Positions 1 through 9,913 of a DNA stretch of 64,000 bases are shown piece after piece. The translations under genes were made by a program, and so were the position numbers. This stretch comes from Mycolicibacter virginiensis. Its GTDB lineage: Bacteria > Actinomycetota > Actinomycetes > Mycobacteriales > Mycobacteriaceae. The notes under the pieces are model-generated. The model saw only the letters and a program-made list of their open reading frames with translations. It made no database searches and was not told the origin of the DNA. Where the stretch lies: contig NZ_CP092430.2 in NCBI RefSeq assembly GCF_022374935.2, positions 4,650,001 to 4,714,000 of the forward strand, in the 5' to 3' direction. Every line of letters begins with the position of its first letter. Positions within the stretch are counted from its first letter, which is position 1.

Positions 1-3000
1 CGTTACCGCCGGTGACAACAGTGTTCGCGTCCACAGTGGCACCGTCTCCGGCGGCGTAAATCCGCCCACCCGAGGCATTTCCACCGGTACCACCGTGCCC
101 GAAAGCATCAGCGGTGGCGTTACCACCTGAACCGCCGTAGATGGTGCCGGCCGCCGAACCACCGTCTACGTAGTACGAGCCGGTAGCGATACGGGCCGAA
201 CCGCCCAGACCACCCACACTGCCGCCGCCGGTTCCGTCGCCGCCGACGCCCGCCAGGGCCTTGCCCGTGACGTCACCGCCGGCATGCGAAGTGTGCGCGT
301 TCTCCTGGTAAATGGTCCACAGCTCCGAGTAACCGCCGGCGCCGCCCTTGCCGCCGTCGTACCCGTCACCGCCGTTGCCGCCGATAGCCTGCGCGTCGTG
401 GACGCTGCCGTCCAATTGCGAGGCCACCGACGCGTACCCGCCGGCGCCGCCCTTACCGCCGAGGTCGTCACCGAAGCCGGCGTCACCGCCCGTCACGGTG
501 ACGTTGGTGACGTCGCCACCGAGCCGGTCGACACCGACAGCAGGCGTTGCCAGCGTCGGCAACGTTCCGCCGGCCATGATGTTGGCCGCGCCGCCCGCCG
601 CGGTGTCGGAGCCCGCACCACCGGTTACATGACTGTCGGAGACGTTGCTGCCATCAGTGGCCACCAGCGACGCGTTGCCGCCCAATCCGCTTCCGCCAGT
701 ACCGCCGTCACCACCGGTGACAGAACTGTGCGAAACGGAGCTGCCCGATGAGACGGTCGCCGTGGCCGAACCACCAGCGCCGTTCACACCGCCGTTGCCG
801 CCATCAACCTCGAGACCGTTGACAGTGCCGCCGGTGACCGTGACGGTGGCACCGCCACCCTTGCCGGTGCCGGTACCGGCGTTACCACCGGTGATGTGGG
901 TGTCGGTGACAGTGCCGCCGCCGGTGACGGTCAGGCTGCCCGAACCGCCGAGGGTGGTGTCGGTGCTCTGCCCGGCCGTCACGGAGCTGTCGGCGACGTG
1001 GCCGCCGTTGACGTCGATCCGCGCCCCGGGACTCTGCTGGGTACCGGCGCTATTGCCTCCAGTGACCTGGCTGTTGGTGATGGTGTCACCCTCACCCCTG
1101 GCGATGATCACCGTGTCAGAAGCCACCCGGCCATTCGCCCCAGGAACCCCGGCACCACCGTCACCACCGGTGGCGGTCACACCGGTAACAGAGGAGTCCT
1201 TTCCGAGAGCCTGGACATAGGTGTAACCACCCTGACCACCCACGGCGCCGACACCGGTGCCGTCACCACCATCACCTGCGGTCACCGTGCCATTAGCCGT
1301 GGCGCCCTCATTGAGCGCACCGACCTGGCCGGTAAAGCCCCGACCGCCGGTGCCGCCATCAAGACCGTCACCGCCATTGCCGCCATGAGCGCTACCACTG
1401 CCCTGCGCACCAACGCCACCGGCGACGATGCTGCCGGTGTTGCCGGCGCCGCCCTTACCGGCACCGACCGCGTCACCACCGGCACCACCGGTCGCCACAC
1501 CCTGCGCGGTACCGCCCGCACCGCCTAGGCCGCCGCTGGCGTAAGCCCCTTGGATGTTGGCGCTGCCACCGTTACCGCCCAAACTGCCCGCGCCCGTTCC
1601 CGTGCCACCGGCACCGGCAGTAGACGAGCCGAACGCCGTTCCGTCCTGGCCAGCCGTCACCTGCGCGTAGCTGCCGTTACCACCGGTCCCGCCGTCGACA
1701 CCGGCACCGCCGGCGCCACCCTGGGCCACCGTGGCCACGCCCGCGTTACCGACCGTGCCGCCGTTGCCGACAAAGGCGAAACCGGCACCGCCATTACCGC
1801 CGTGACCACCCGTGGTACCCACACCACCAGCACCGCCGATGGCCTGGACCTGATCCGGATCACCGGCAATACCCACCGTGCCATCGGGAGCACGAACGAT
1901 CGCCACACCACCCGTACCGCCGGTGCTACCAGCGCCGTCCGCTAGGCCACCAACGCCGCCGGTGGCGTTACCCGAGGTGTGCTCATCGCTACCGACAATC
2001 TGGCCAGCATCATTGATACCGGCGTCGACGGAGGCTGCACCGCCCGCGCCCGCCGTACCGCCGTTCTCACCCGTGCCGCCGTCGCCTCCCTGCGCCGTGC
2101 CCTCAGTGGTGGTCTGGCTGCCGTACGCCCCGACGCTCGCCGCACCACCAACACCACCCGTGCCACCGGCGTTACCCACGCCACCGTTACCACCGATGGC
2201 GTGACCGACGGTCACCTCGCCGCCGTCGTCGGCCCTCACGGTGGCTGCACCACCGGCGCCGCCGACACCGCCATCGGTACCGATGCCGCCGTTACCGCCG
2301 ACTGCAGTGGCATCGTTCACCACGCCGCCGTTGGTGGCGCTCACACTTGCCGCACCGCCGACACCATCCGTGCCATCGACAGCGAGGATGCCGAAGCCGC
2401 GAGCGAAGCCACTGCCGCCGCCCTCGCCACCACCGTTGCCGCCCGTCACGTGGCTGTTGGTGATAGTGCTGCCATCGTCCGCAGTGACCGACGCAGCGCC
2501 GCCGCCAGCACCGGCCGAGGCATTGCCGCCCGTCGCCGAGCTCGATTCGATCGTGCTGCCGTTGCTGGCCCTGATGCCGCCGGCTCCGCCAACACTCCCA
2601 GCAGCACCGTTGCCGCCGGTGACGTGACTGTCGGTGATGTGGTCATTACCAGTGCCCGGGTTGGCGCCTTCAGCCCCGAGGAAGTTCGTCGCGCGGCCGC
2701 CGTTGCCGCCGTTGACGCCATCAGCACTGTCGCCACCACTGCCACCGGCCGCCGAACTGTCGGTGCTGGTGCTGTTGTCCGAATTGGCCTGCACGTAGGC
2801 CTGGCCGCCGTTGCCGCCGGTCAGCCCATCGCTGCCCGTACCGCCATTGCCACCGCTCGACTGGGCTCCGGTGACCGTGGAATCGTCGCCCACCGCCCGG
2901 ACCCAGCCCAGCCCACCATCGCCGCCCTTGCTGCCCGCGCCGATGCCGTCGCCGCCGCTGCCACCGTAGGCTTCGCCGTTGGCGTTGGCGCCGTCGGCCA

Positions 3001-4310
3001 GTGCCGACACCTGGCCGCCGATACCGTTGCCGCCGGTACCACCGTCGAGACCATCACCACCCGAGCCGCCGACCGCGATGCCAGAGGCTACTGAGCCTGC
3101 ACCGCCCGCCATGATCGCACCGTTGCGGGCGATGCCACCGGTACCGCCACCGGTCGCATTGCCACCGGCACCGCCGGTCGCAGTGCCGGACGCGGTGCCG
3201 CCGTTTCCGCCGAAACCACCGGGTTGTCCGTCACTCCAGGCCGCCTGGATACCACCGAGGCCCCCGGCACCGCCGACACTGCCGACACCGGTGGCAGTGC
3301 CACCGACCCCACCGGTCGCCGTGCCGGACGCGTCACCGCCGGTCCCGGAGCCTTCCAGGCCGGCATAGACCGCCCCGGCACCGCCGGCACCGCCAACGCC
3401 GCCATCGCTACCGGTACCGCCACTAGCGCCGGTGACCGTCGCGTCGTGGACGAGGCCACCCTGCCCTGAGCTCGCATACCCGCCGCCTCCGGCACCACCC
3501 GTGCCGCCGGTGCTGCCGGCGCCGCCGACACCACCGGTGACGATGGCGTTATCAACGCTGCCACCCGAGTTGGCCTCGACCGTCGCGCCACCACCGACGC
3601 CGCCGGCACCGCCGTTGGCATCTCCGGTCCCGGCGTTGCCGCCGGTGGCCGAGCTGTCCCTGACGGTGCTGCCCGTCCCGTCAGCGGTGATGCTTGCCGC
3701 GCCACCGGCCGCACTGTCGCTGGCGTTGCCGCCGGCGGCCGAGACCGTGTCGATGACAGCGCCGTCAGTCGCGGTCACGCTGGCGCTGCCGCCTGCACCG
3801 CCCGAACCGCCATTGCCACCGGTGACCGTGGCGTTGGTGACCGTGCTGCCAAGACCCTCAGCGACAATGGCCGCCGCGCCACCGTCGAAGCCGTCGCCAG
3901 CGTTGCCACCGGTCACTGTGCTGCCAGCGACACTGCCACCGTTGCTGACCAGTAGCGAGGCGCCGCCGCCAAGTGCGTTATCGCTGTCTTGCCCGCTGGA
4001 CACCGTGGTGTTTTCGATGGAGCCGCCGCCGGCAGCGATCAGCGAGTTGCTGGCACCGTCCTCGCCGACAACCCCGCCCTGACCACCATTGCCGCCGTTG
4101 CCGCCGTCGACAGTGCCGTCTGTGATGGTGCTGCCCGGGCCGTCGGCGTGGATTGTCGCGCCGCCACCAGTACCGCCGTGGCCTCCGGCCGCGGTGGTGC
4201 TACCCGCGCCACCGTCGCCGCCCTTACCTCCGGTTGCGGTTCCGGTCGCGGTCCCGCCATTGGTGCCGCCCACGTAGGCGCCGCCGCCACCACCACCGCC
4301 GGCACCGCCG
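1..4310 (-). repeat. Beta-helix-like supermodules in PGRS-A
   Basis: From about 4310 leftwards the encoded protein leaves classic PGRS and becomes repeating rungs. Each rung has a short beta-prone stretch (VTA, IQA, LTV), a turn with Asn/Asp-Gly, a Ser/Thr-rich strand and a GGNAG/GGDGG closure. An ordered series of about a dozen rung types recurs, with restarts near 2590 and 1070. Examples are IQAAWSDGQPGG near 3220, VRAVGDDSTV near 2890 and YVQALGKDSSV near 1220. The rung order matches that of PGRS-B, so the arrangement predates their duplication. A right-handed beta-helix fold is an inference from this pattern. Confidence 0.65.
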
Positions 4311-7300
4311 AAGCCGGCGTCCGCGCCGGCGCTCAGGGCGCCACTACCGCCGACACCGCCGGTACCGCCGATCGCGCCAACGCCGTTGCCGGCACCGGTA
4401 CCGCCGGCACCGCCGTTACCACCCTTCCCAGCCGCTCCGCCATCGACAGCCGCACCACCGAGACCACCGGTGCCGCCGGTACCACCGGCTTGGCCGAGCA
4501 GCCCATCGCTGCCGACACCACCGCCGTCGCCACCCTTGCCGCCGTTGCCGCCGTCGCTGGTCGCGCCCGACGTCGAGCCGGCCGCACCGTCGGCGCCGGC
4601 CGTGCCCGAACCAGTACCGGAAGCGCCGCCTCCACCGACCGCACCACCGGCGGCGCCGTTACCACCGTTACCGCCTGCGCCCGCGGTGTCTCCGCCACCT
4701 CCGCCGGCGCCATCACCGCCCGTGCCGGCCGTTCCTGCGTTGCCGCCGTCACCACCGGCACCACCATTGCCGTTGACGACGCTGCCGTCACCACCCGTGC
4801 CGCCCTTGCCGCCGGCTCCACCCGTTCCGGCGTTGCCGCCATTACCACCGGAGTCGTCGCCGCCGGTGGCGCTGAAGCCTTCGCCGCCGTTACCGCCAGA
4901 ACCACCGGCACCGCCTTGGCCTCCAGTGCCACCGACGTTGCCGGTTCCGCCCGCACCGCCGGTTCCACCGACGCCACCGGCGCCACCGTGACCGCCGTCG
5001 GGATCCCCGTCGACTCCTGCCAGACCGTTGTAGCCCTGGCCACCGGCACCACCGGCACCACCGTTACCGCCGTTGCCCTGGGCGGCGTGGCTGCCATCGG
5101 TTTCCAGACCACCCAGGCCGCCGTTGCCGCCGTTACCACCGGCTTGGCCGGCGCCTCCGTCGACGTTCGTGCCATCACCGGCGGCCCCGGCCGCACCGTC
5201 TTTGCCGTCGCCGCCGTTGCCACCGACACCGGCCGCGCCGTCAGCGCCACGGCCGCCACCGACTAGGAGGCCACCCTTGCCGGCGTTGCCGCCCAGGCCA
5301 CCGTCGCCACCGGAGGTGCCAGCCGCAGCAGCACCATCGGAGGCCGCGTCATACCCGGCGCCACCAGCGCCGCCGTCGCCGCCCTTACCGGCCGCACCGT
5401 TGCCGCCCGACGCGGCCTGGACCCCGCCACCGGAGAGACCACCGGCGCCACCAGCACCGGCATTACCACCGTCGCCGCCGTTGCCACCAGTACCGCCGGT
5501 GGTGTTGACGGCGTCACCGGCCGTCCCGATCGCGCCGTTGGCGCCGTCGGTGCCCGAGCCGCCCTTGCCGCCGACACCGCCGGCGCCGTGGATGCCGGCC
5601 GTCGAACCTGTACCGGCAACACCACCGTTGCCACCGGCGCCGCCGTTGCCTCCGGACGTGCCCGCCGCCGCACCAGCACTGACCGCGTCATAGCCGGCGC
5701 CACCGGCACCACCGGCACCACCGTTACCGCCCTTGCCCGACGCGGCATGGCTGCCATCGGTCTGCAGCCCACCCTGGCCACCGTTGCCGCCGTTACCGCC
5801 GGAGGTGCCGGCCGTGCCGTCGACGCTGCCTGCGGTGCCCGCCGTGCCGGCAGCACCCGCCTTACCCGAGCCGCCATTGCCGCCGACGCCGGCGGCGCCG
5901 TCCGCGGCACGACCACCACCGACCTGCAAGCCGCCCTGACCGGCGTTACCACCGACACCACCATTGCCGCCGGAAGTGCCCGCGGCCGCACCGGCGTCGC
6001 TGGCGGCGTCATACCCGGCACCACCGACCCCGCCGTTGCCGCCCTTACCGGCCGCACCATTGCCACCCGACGCGGCCTGGACCCCGCCACCGGAGAGACC
6101 ACCGGCGCCACCAGCACCGGCATTACCACCATTGCCACCATTGCCACCGGCACCGCCGGTGGTGTTGACAGCATCCCCGGCCGTCCCGATCGCGCCGTTG
6201 GCGCCGTCGGTGCCCGAGCCGCCCTTGCCGCCGACACCGCCGGCGCCGTGGGTGCCGGCCGTCGAACCCGTACCGGCAACACCACCGTTGCCACCTACCC
6301 CGCCGTTGCCACCGGACGTGCCCGCCGCCGCACCAGCACTGACCGCGTCATAGCCGGCGCCACCGGCACCACCGGCACCACCGTTACCGCCCTTGCCCGA
6401 CGCGGCATGGCTGCCATCGGTCTGCAGCCCACCCTGGCCACCGTTGCCGCCGTTACCGCCGGAGGTGCCGGCCGTGCCGTTGACGTTGACCGCGTCACCC
6501 GCCGTGCCGGCAGCACCCGCCTTACCCGAGCCGCCATTGCCGCCGACGCCGGCGGCGCCGTCCGCGGCACGACCACCACCGACCTGCAAGCCGCCCTGAC
6601 CGGCGTTACCACCGACACCACCATTGCCGCCGGAAGTGCCCGCGGCCGCACCGGCGTCGCTGGCGGCGTCATACCCGGCGCCACCGACCCCGCCGTTGCC
6701 GCCCTTACCGGCCGCACCGTTGCCGCCCGACGCGGCTTGGACCCCGCCACCGGAGAGACCACCGGCGCCACCAGCACCGGCATTACCACCATTGCCACCG
6801 TTGCCACCGGCACCGCCGTCGGGATTCAGCGCACTACCGGCCGTGCCGATGGCCCCGTTGGCGCCGTCGGTGCCCGAACCGCCCTTGCCGCCGATCCCGC
6901 CGGCGCCGTGCGTGCCGGCCGTCGAACCCGTACCGGCAACACCACCGTTGCCACCTACCCCGCCGTTGCCTCCGGACGTGCCCGCCGCCGCACCAGCACT
7001 GACCGCGTCATAGCCGGCGCCACCGGCACCACCGGCACCACCGTTACCGCCCTTGCCCGACGCCGCGTGGTTGGTCCCATCGGCCTGCAGACCACCCTGG
7101 CCGCCGTTACCACCGTTGCCACCGGAGGTGCCGGCCGTGCCGTTGACGTTGACCGCGTCACCCGCCGTGCCGGCGGCACCCGCCTTACCCGAGCCGCCAT
7201 TACCACCGACGCCCGCGGCGCCGTCCGCGGCACGACCACCACCGACCAGCAGGCCACCCTGACCGGCGTTACCACCGGAACCACCATTACCGCCGGAGGT

Positions 7301-9829
7301 CCCAGCCGCAGCCGCAGCATCGGAGGCCGCGTCATACCCGGCGCCACCAGAGCCGCCGTTGCCACCCTTGCCGGCCACACCGTTGGTGCCCGACGCGGCG
7401 TGGTTACCGCCACCGGAATCACCACCGGCGCCACCAGCACCGGCGTTACCACCATTGCCACCGTTGCCACCGGCACCACCGTCGGGGTTCAGTGCGCTAC
7501 CGGCCGTACCGATCGCGCCGTTGGCGCCGGCGGTGCCCGAGCCACCGTTACCCCCGACACCACCAATACCGTGCAGCCCCGTAACCGAGCCGGTTCCTCC
7601 CGCGCCACCGTTACCGCCGGCGCCGCCGGCGCCACCATCGCTGCCCGGGCCCGCCCCCGCGGCTACCGCGTCCCACCCGGCGCCGCCCTTGCCGCCCGCA
7701 CCACCGTCGCCGCCAACACCATCCGCAGCCCGGGAGGTGCCGTCCGCCTCCAGACCGCCCTGCCCGCCGTTGCCACCACGGCCACCGGCTTGACCGGCCG
7801 TTCCGTCGATGTGGTTGGCATTCCCATCGACCCCGTGGGCGCCGTCCTTGCCGTCGCCTCCGTTGCCGCCGATCGCGGCGACGCCGGAGGTCGCGCGCGA
7901 TCCGTCGGCTTCCAGACCCCCGAGGCCCGCGTTACCGCCGGCGCCACCGTTGCCGCCGGCCGTGCCCGCGAGCGCGCCGGGGTCCGTGGCCGCGTCATAG
8001 CCGTTGCCACCGACGCCTCCGTCGCCGCCCTTACCGGCCGAACCGTGGGTGCCCGACGCGGCGTGGTTGCCGTTACCGGAATCGCCACCGGCGCCACCGA
8101 CGCCGGCGTTGCCGCCATTGCCGCCGTTACCGCCCGCGCTGCCGTTCATGGTCGATGCCGTGCCCGTGACGCCCGCCGCACCGTCACCGCCGTCGGTACC
8201 GGAACCACCGTTGCCTCCGACGCCGCCGGCACCATGCGTACCGGTAGTGGCGCCGGTTCCGCCGACACCACCATTGCCGCCCGCACCGCCGTGGCCGCCC
8301 GAGGTGCCCGCCGCCGCACCGTCGGCGAGCGCGTCATAACCGCGACCACCCTGGGCACCGTCACCACCGTTTCCGCCGCCGCCTTCGGCGGCGCGCGTGA
8401 CGCCATCGGCCTCTAGGCCGCCCTTACCGCCGTTGCCACCGGCGCCACCGTTACCGCCGGCCGCGCCATCGTGCGACAGCGCGCTGCCGTCGGCGCCGGC
8501 GTAGCCCGCTCCACCATTGCCACCCCGGCCGCCGGTACCGGCTGTACCGCCGGAGCCGCTGGCTGCCTGACCACTGGCGCCTTGGCCACCGGCACCGCCC
8601 TGACCCGCGTTGCCGCCGGCGCCACCGGTTTGGCCGGCGAACCCGTCGACATGCGAGGCGTTGCCGTTGGCGCCGTCGGCACCGTCGGCGCCATCGCCAC
8701 CGACGCCGCCGTTGCCACCGATCGCCCCGTCACCCTGACCACCCGCGACGCCGGCCGCACCCGAGTCTGCGAACCAGCCACCGGCACCACCCGCGCCGGC
8801 CTTACCGGCGGCACCACCGTTACCGCCGACACCACCATTGCCGCCGCTGATCGCATCAACGTGGCTGACGGTGCCGTCCTGGCCATCAGCGCCGTGGCCG
8901 CCGATACCACCGGCGGCACCCGTACCACCGGAACCACCCTTACCGCCGTCACCGAACCAGTTCGAGCCGCGGCCGCCGGCACCACCATTGCCGCCGGCGC
9001 CACCGTTTTGACCCGCGCCACCATCGGCGCCGGCCAACACACCAGCCAACCCCGCCGCGCCGACCGCACCGTCACCGCCGGTACCGCCGGCACCGGCCGT
9101 GCTCCACAACGCCCACAGCGCGGCGTCGCCACCGACACCACCGGCGCCGCCGTCGCCGCCCGCGGTGACCGCGGTTCCACCGTCACCGCCGTCACCGCCG
9201 TGGCTCAGCCAGGCGAACCAGCCGGCGGCACCGCCGTCGCCACCGGCACCGGTGTCAAACCCGTCGCCGCCGTGACCACCGTTGCCGCCGAACAGGCCGC
9301 CCTGACCGCCCGCACCACCGTCGTAGACGCCGCCCGACCCATCGGCGTCCCATCCCGCGCCGCCGCTGCCGTAGATCCAGCCGCCGGCGCCGCCGTCAGG
9401 GTTCACGGCCGTGCCATCAGCGCCGTTACCGAACGGCATGAACCAGTTGATCTCGCCCCAGTTGAACGACGCGGCCGCAGAACCCGGCCAGCTGAAGTCA
9501 GCCGCCCCGATGTTGAGGTTCAGGTCAGCGAGCACTGCATCCCAGGTGGCTGGATCGCCCCACGAATCGAAGACCCCGTCCCAGCTGGCCGAGTCCAAGA
9601 CGACGCCCCAGGCAGCCTGATCACCCCAGTTGATACTGAGGTCCGCGACGGCCGTGCCCAGGTCCTGACCGAACAGGTCCACCCACATGTCTTCGATATC
9701 CGCCTGCGCGGTAGGCGCCGCGGCGAGCGGCCCCAACCCAAACGCGAGAAACGCGCTCACTGCGGTTCCCGAGCCCAACGCCCGGCTGCTGCGACGACTC
9801 TTGAAACGACTCTGACGGTAGCGAGACAT
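1..9829 (-). CDS. PGRS-A: secreted giant PGRS plus beta-helix-like repeat protein (C-terminus outside window)
   Basis: The frame is open from the ATG at 9829 to the left edge with no stop, giving about 3276 residues. The start is supported by AAGGGG 8 nt upstream. The product is probably exported: an Arg-Arg pair (12-13), a hydrophobic stretch (about 21-34) and AQA before Asp44. Residues 44-140 are Trp-rich (NWGDQAAW, NWGEINW) and lead into GNGADGT and glycine repeats to about residue 1840. The remainder changes character, with rungs such as STVRDSSATGGNAG and VTATDGAVID. Three supermodules start near 4300, 2590 and 1070; the last leaves the window. By comparison with PGRS-B, I infer that only a few hundred residues are missing. 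It is a paralogue of PGRS-B. No PE domain is present. Surface location is inferred; the molecular function is unknown. Confidence 0.85.
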   Translation of the reverse strand, partial: MSRYRQSRFKSRRSSRALGSGTAVSAFLAFGLGPLAAAPTAQADIEDMWVDLFGQDLGTAVADLSINWGDQAAWGVVLDSASWDGVFDSWGDPATWDAVLADLNLNIGAADFSWPGSAAASFNWGEINWFMPFGNGADGTAVNPDGGAGGWIYGSGGAGWDADGSGGVYDGGAGGQGGLFGGNGGHGGDGFDTGAGGDGGAAGWFAWLSHGGDGGDGGTAVTAGGDGGAGGVGGDAALWALWSTAGAGGTGGDGAVGAAGLAGVLAGADGGAGQNGGAGGNGGAGGRGSNWFGDGGKGGSGGTGAAGGIGGHGADGQDGTVSHVDAISGGNGGVGGNGGAAGKAGAGGAGGWFADSGAAGVAGGQGDGAIGGNGGVGGDGADGADGANGNASHVDGFAGQTGGAGGNAGQGGAGGQGASGQAASGSGGTAGTGGRGGNGGAGYAGADGSALSHDGAAGGNGGAGGNGGKGGLEADGVTRAAEGGGGNGGDGAQGGRGYDALADGAAAGTSGGHGGAGGNGGVGGTGATTGTHGAGGVGGNGGSGTDGGDGAAGVTGTASTMNGSAGGNGGNGGNAGVGGAGGDSGNGNHAASGTHGSAGKGGDGGVGGNGYDAATDPGALAGTAGGNGGAGGNAGLGGLEADGSRATSGVAAIGGNGGDGKDGAHGVDGNANHIDGTAGQAGGRGGNGGQGGLEADGTSRAADGVGGDGGAGGKGGAGWDAVAAGAGPGSDGGAGGAGGNGGAGGTGSVTGLHGIGGVGGNGGSGTAGANGAIGTAGSALNPDGGAGGNGGNGGNAGAGGAGGDSGGGNHAASGTNGVAGKGGNGGSGGAGYDAASDAAAAAGTSGGNGGSGGNAGQGGLLVGGGRAADGAAGVGGNGGSGKAGAAGTAGDAVNVNGTAGTSGGNGGNGGQGGLQADGTNHAASGKGGNGGAGGAGGAGYDAVSAGAAAGTSGGNGGVGGNGGVAGTGSTAGTHGAGGIGGKGGSGTDGANGAIGTAGSALNPDGGAGGNGGNGGNAGAGGAGGLSGGGVQAASGGNGAAGKGGNGGVGGAGYDAASDAGAAAGTSGGNGGVGGNAGQGGLQVGGGRAADGAAGVGGNGGSGKAGAAGTAGDAVNVNGTAGTSGGNGGNGGQGGLQTDGSHAASGKGGNGGAGGAGGAGYDAVSAGAAAGTSGGNGGVGGNGGVAGTGSTAGTHGAGGVGGKGGSGTDGANGAIGTAGDAVNTTGGAGGNGGNGGNAGAGGAGGLSGGGVQAASGGNGAAGKGGNGGVGGAGYDAASDAGAAAGTSGGNGGVGGNAGQGGLQVGGGRAADGAAGVGGNGGSGKAGAAGTAGTAGSVDGTAGTSGGNGGNGGQGGLQTDGSHAASGKGGNGGAGGAGGAGYDAVSAGAAAGTSGGNGGAGGNGGVAGTGSTAGIHGAGGVGGKGGSGTDGANGAIGTAGDAVNTTGGTGGNGGDGGNAGAGGAGGLSGGGVQAASGGNGAAGKGGDGGAGGAGYDAASDGAAAAGTSGGDGGLGGNAGKGGLLVGGGRGADGAAGVGGNGGDGKDGAAGAAGDGTNVDGGAGQAGGNGGNGGLGGLETDGSHAAQGNGGNGGAGGAGGQGYNGLAGVDGDPDGGHGGAGGVGGTGGAGGTGNVGGTGGQGGAGGSGGNGGEGFSATGGDDSGGNGGNAGTGGAGGKGGTGGDGSVVNGNGGAGGDGGNAGTAGTGGDGAGGGGGDTAGAGGNGGNGAAGGAVGGGGASGTGSGTAGADGAAGSTSGATSDGGNGGKGGDGGGVGSDGLLGQAGGTGGTGGLGGAAVDGGAAGKGGNGGAGGTGAGNGVGAIGGTGGVGGSGALSAGADAGFGGAGGGGGGGAYVGGTNGGTATGTATGGKGGDGGAGSTTAAGGHGGTGGGATIHADGPGSTITDGTVDGGNGGNGGQGGVVGEDGASNSLIAAGGGSIENTTVSSGQDSDNALGGGASLLVSNGGSVAGSTVTGGNAGDGFDGGAAAIVAEGLGSTVTNATVTGGNGGSGGAGGSASVTATDGAVIDTVSAAGGNASDSAAGGAASITADGTGSTVRDSSATGGNAGTGDANGGAGGVGGGATVEANSGGSVDNAIVTGGVGGAGSTGGTGGAGGGGYASSGQGGLVHDATVTGASGGTGSDGGVGGAGGAGAVYAGLEGSGTGGDASGTATGGVGGTATGVGSVGGAGGLGGIQAAWSDGQPGGFGGNGGTASGTATGGAGGNATGGGTGGIARNGAIMAGGAGSVASGIAVGGSGGDGLDGGTGGNGIGGQVSALADGANANGEAYGGSGGDGIGAGSKGGDGGLGWVRAVGDDSTVTGAQSSGGNGGTGSDGLTGGNGGQAYVQANSDNSTSTDSSAAGGSGGDSADGVNGGNGGRATNFLGAEGANPGTGNDHITDSHVTGGNGAAGSVGGAGGIRASNGSTIESSSATGGNASAGAGGGAASVTADDGSTITNSHVTGGNGGGEGGGSGFARGFGILAVDGTDGVGGAASVSATNGGVVNDATAVGGNGGIGTDGGVGGAGGAATVRADDGGEVTVGHAIGGNGGVGNAGGTGGVGGAASVGAYGSQTTTEGTAQGGDGGTGENGGTAGAGGAASVDAGINDAGQIVGSDEHTSGNATGGVGGLADGAGSTGGTGGVAIVRAPDGTVGIAGDPDQVQAIGGAGGVGTTGGHGGNGGAGFAFVGNGGTVGNAGVATVAQGGAGGAGVDGGTGGNGSYAQVTAGQDGTAFGSSTAGAGGTGTGAGSLGGNGGSANIQGAYASGGLGGAGGTAQGVATGGAGGDAVGAGKGGAGNTGSIVAGGVGAQGSGSAHGGNGGDGLDGGTGGRGFTGQVGALNEGATANGTVTAGDGGDGTGVGAVGGQGGYTYVQALGKDSSVTGVTATGGDGGAGVPGANGRVASDTVIIARGEGDTITNSQVTGGNSAGTQQSPGARIDVNGGHVADSSVTAGQSTDTTLGGSGSLTVTGGGTVTDTHITGGNAGTGTGKGGGATVTVTGGTVNGLEVDGGNGGVNGAGGSATATVSSGSSVSHSSVTGGDGGTGGSGLGGNASLVATDGSNVSDSHVTGGAGSDTAAGGAANIMAGGTLPTLATPAVGVDRLGGDVTNVTVTGGDAGFGDDLGGKGGAGGYASVASQLDGSVHDAQAIGGNGGDGYDGGKGGAGGYSELWTIYQENAHTSHAGGDVTGKALAGVGGDGTGGGSVGGLGGSARIATGSYYVDGGSAAGTIYGGSGGNATADAFGHGGTGGNASGGRIYAAGDGATVDANTVVTGGN
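5263..7600 (-). repeat. 660-bp tandem repeats in PGRS-A
   Basis: About three and a half copies of a 660-bp (220-residue) unit run head to tail. The 60-base stretches at 5701, 6361 and 7021 start identically, and those at 5761/6421, 5881/6541 and 5941/6601 match over their full length. The period keeps the reading frame. Each unit encodes one cycle of GG-X blocks punctuated by GYD(A)-type islands and DGTA-type turns. The near identity implies recent duplication or gene conversion, and copy number may vary between strains. Confidence 0.85.
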
Positions 9830-9885
9830 GGCACGTGCCCCTTAGCTGCAGATATTGACGACGGCGGCAAATCTAATGGGGGGCT

Positions 9886-9913
9886 AGGTTAGCAGGGGCT
9901 AACTCTTAGTCAA
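9886..9913 (-). promoter_or_regulatory. Candidate promoter of PGRS-A
   Basis: On the minus strand, TTGACT (9913-9908) and TAACCT (9891-9886) are separated by 16 bp. The TAACCT is preceded by TGC, giving an extended -10 of the type used by mycobacterial housekeeping sigma factors. The start of PGRS-A lies about 57 nt downstream of the -10. The same GGGGTTGACT, 16-bp, TAAC-x-T layout precedes PGRS-B, which strengthens the call. Confidence 0.55.
9888..9903. promoter_or_regulatory. Dyad overlapping the PGRS-A -10 region, possible operator
   Basis: GTTAGC and GCTAAC form a perfect 6-bp inverted repeat around a 4-bp centre. It overlaps the candidate -10 and most of the promoter spacer. A protein bound here would block polymerase. 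A related string, CAGGGCTAAC, occurs at 9973-9982, so the element may be paired. Regulation is inferred from position only. Confidence 0.35.

Noticed and set aside
5588..8416. Plus-strand ORF of 942 codons opposite PGRS-A
   Set aside because: Same antisense artefact; its repeats are mirror images of the 660-bp units.
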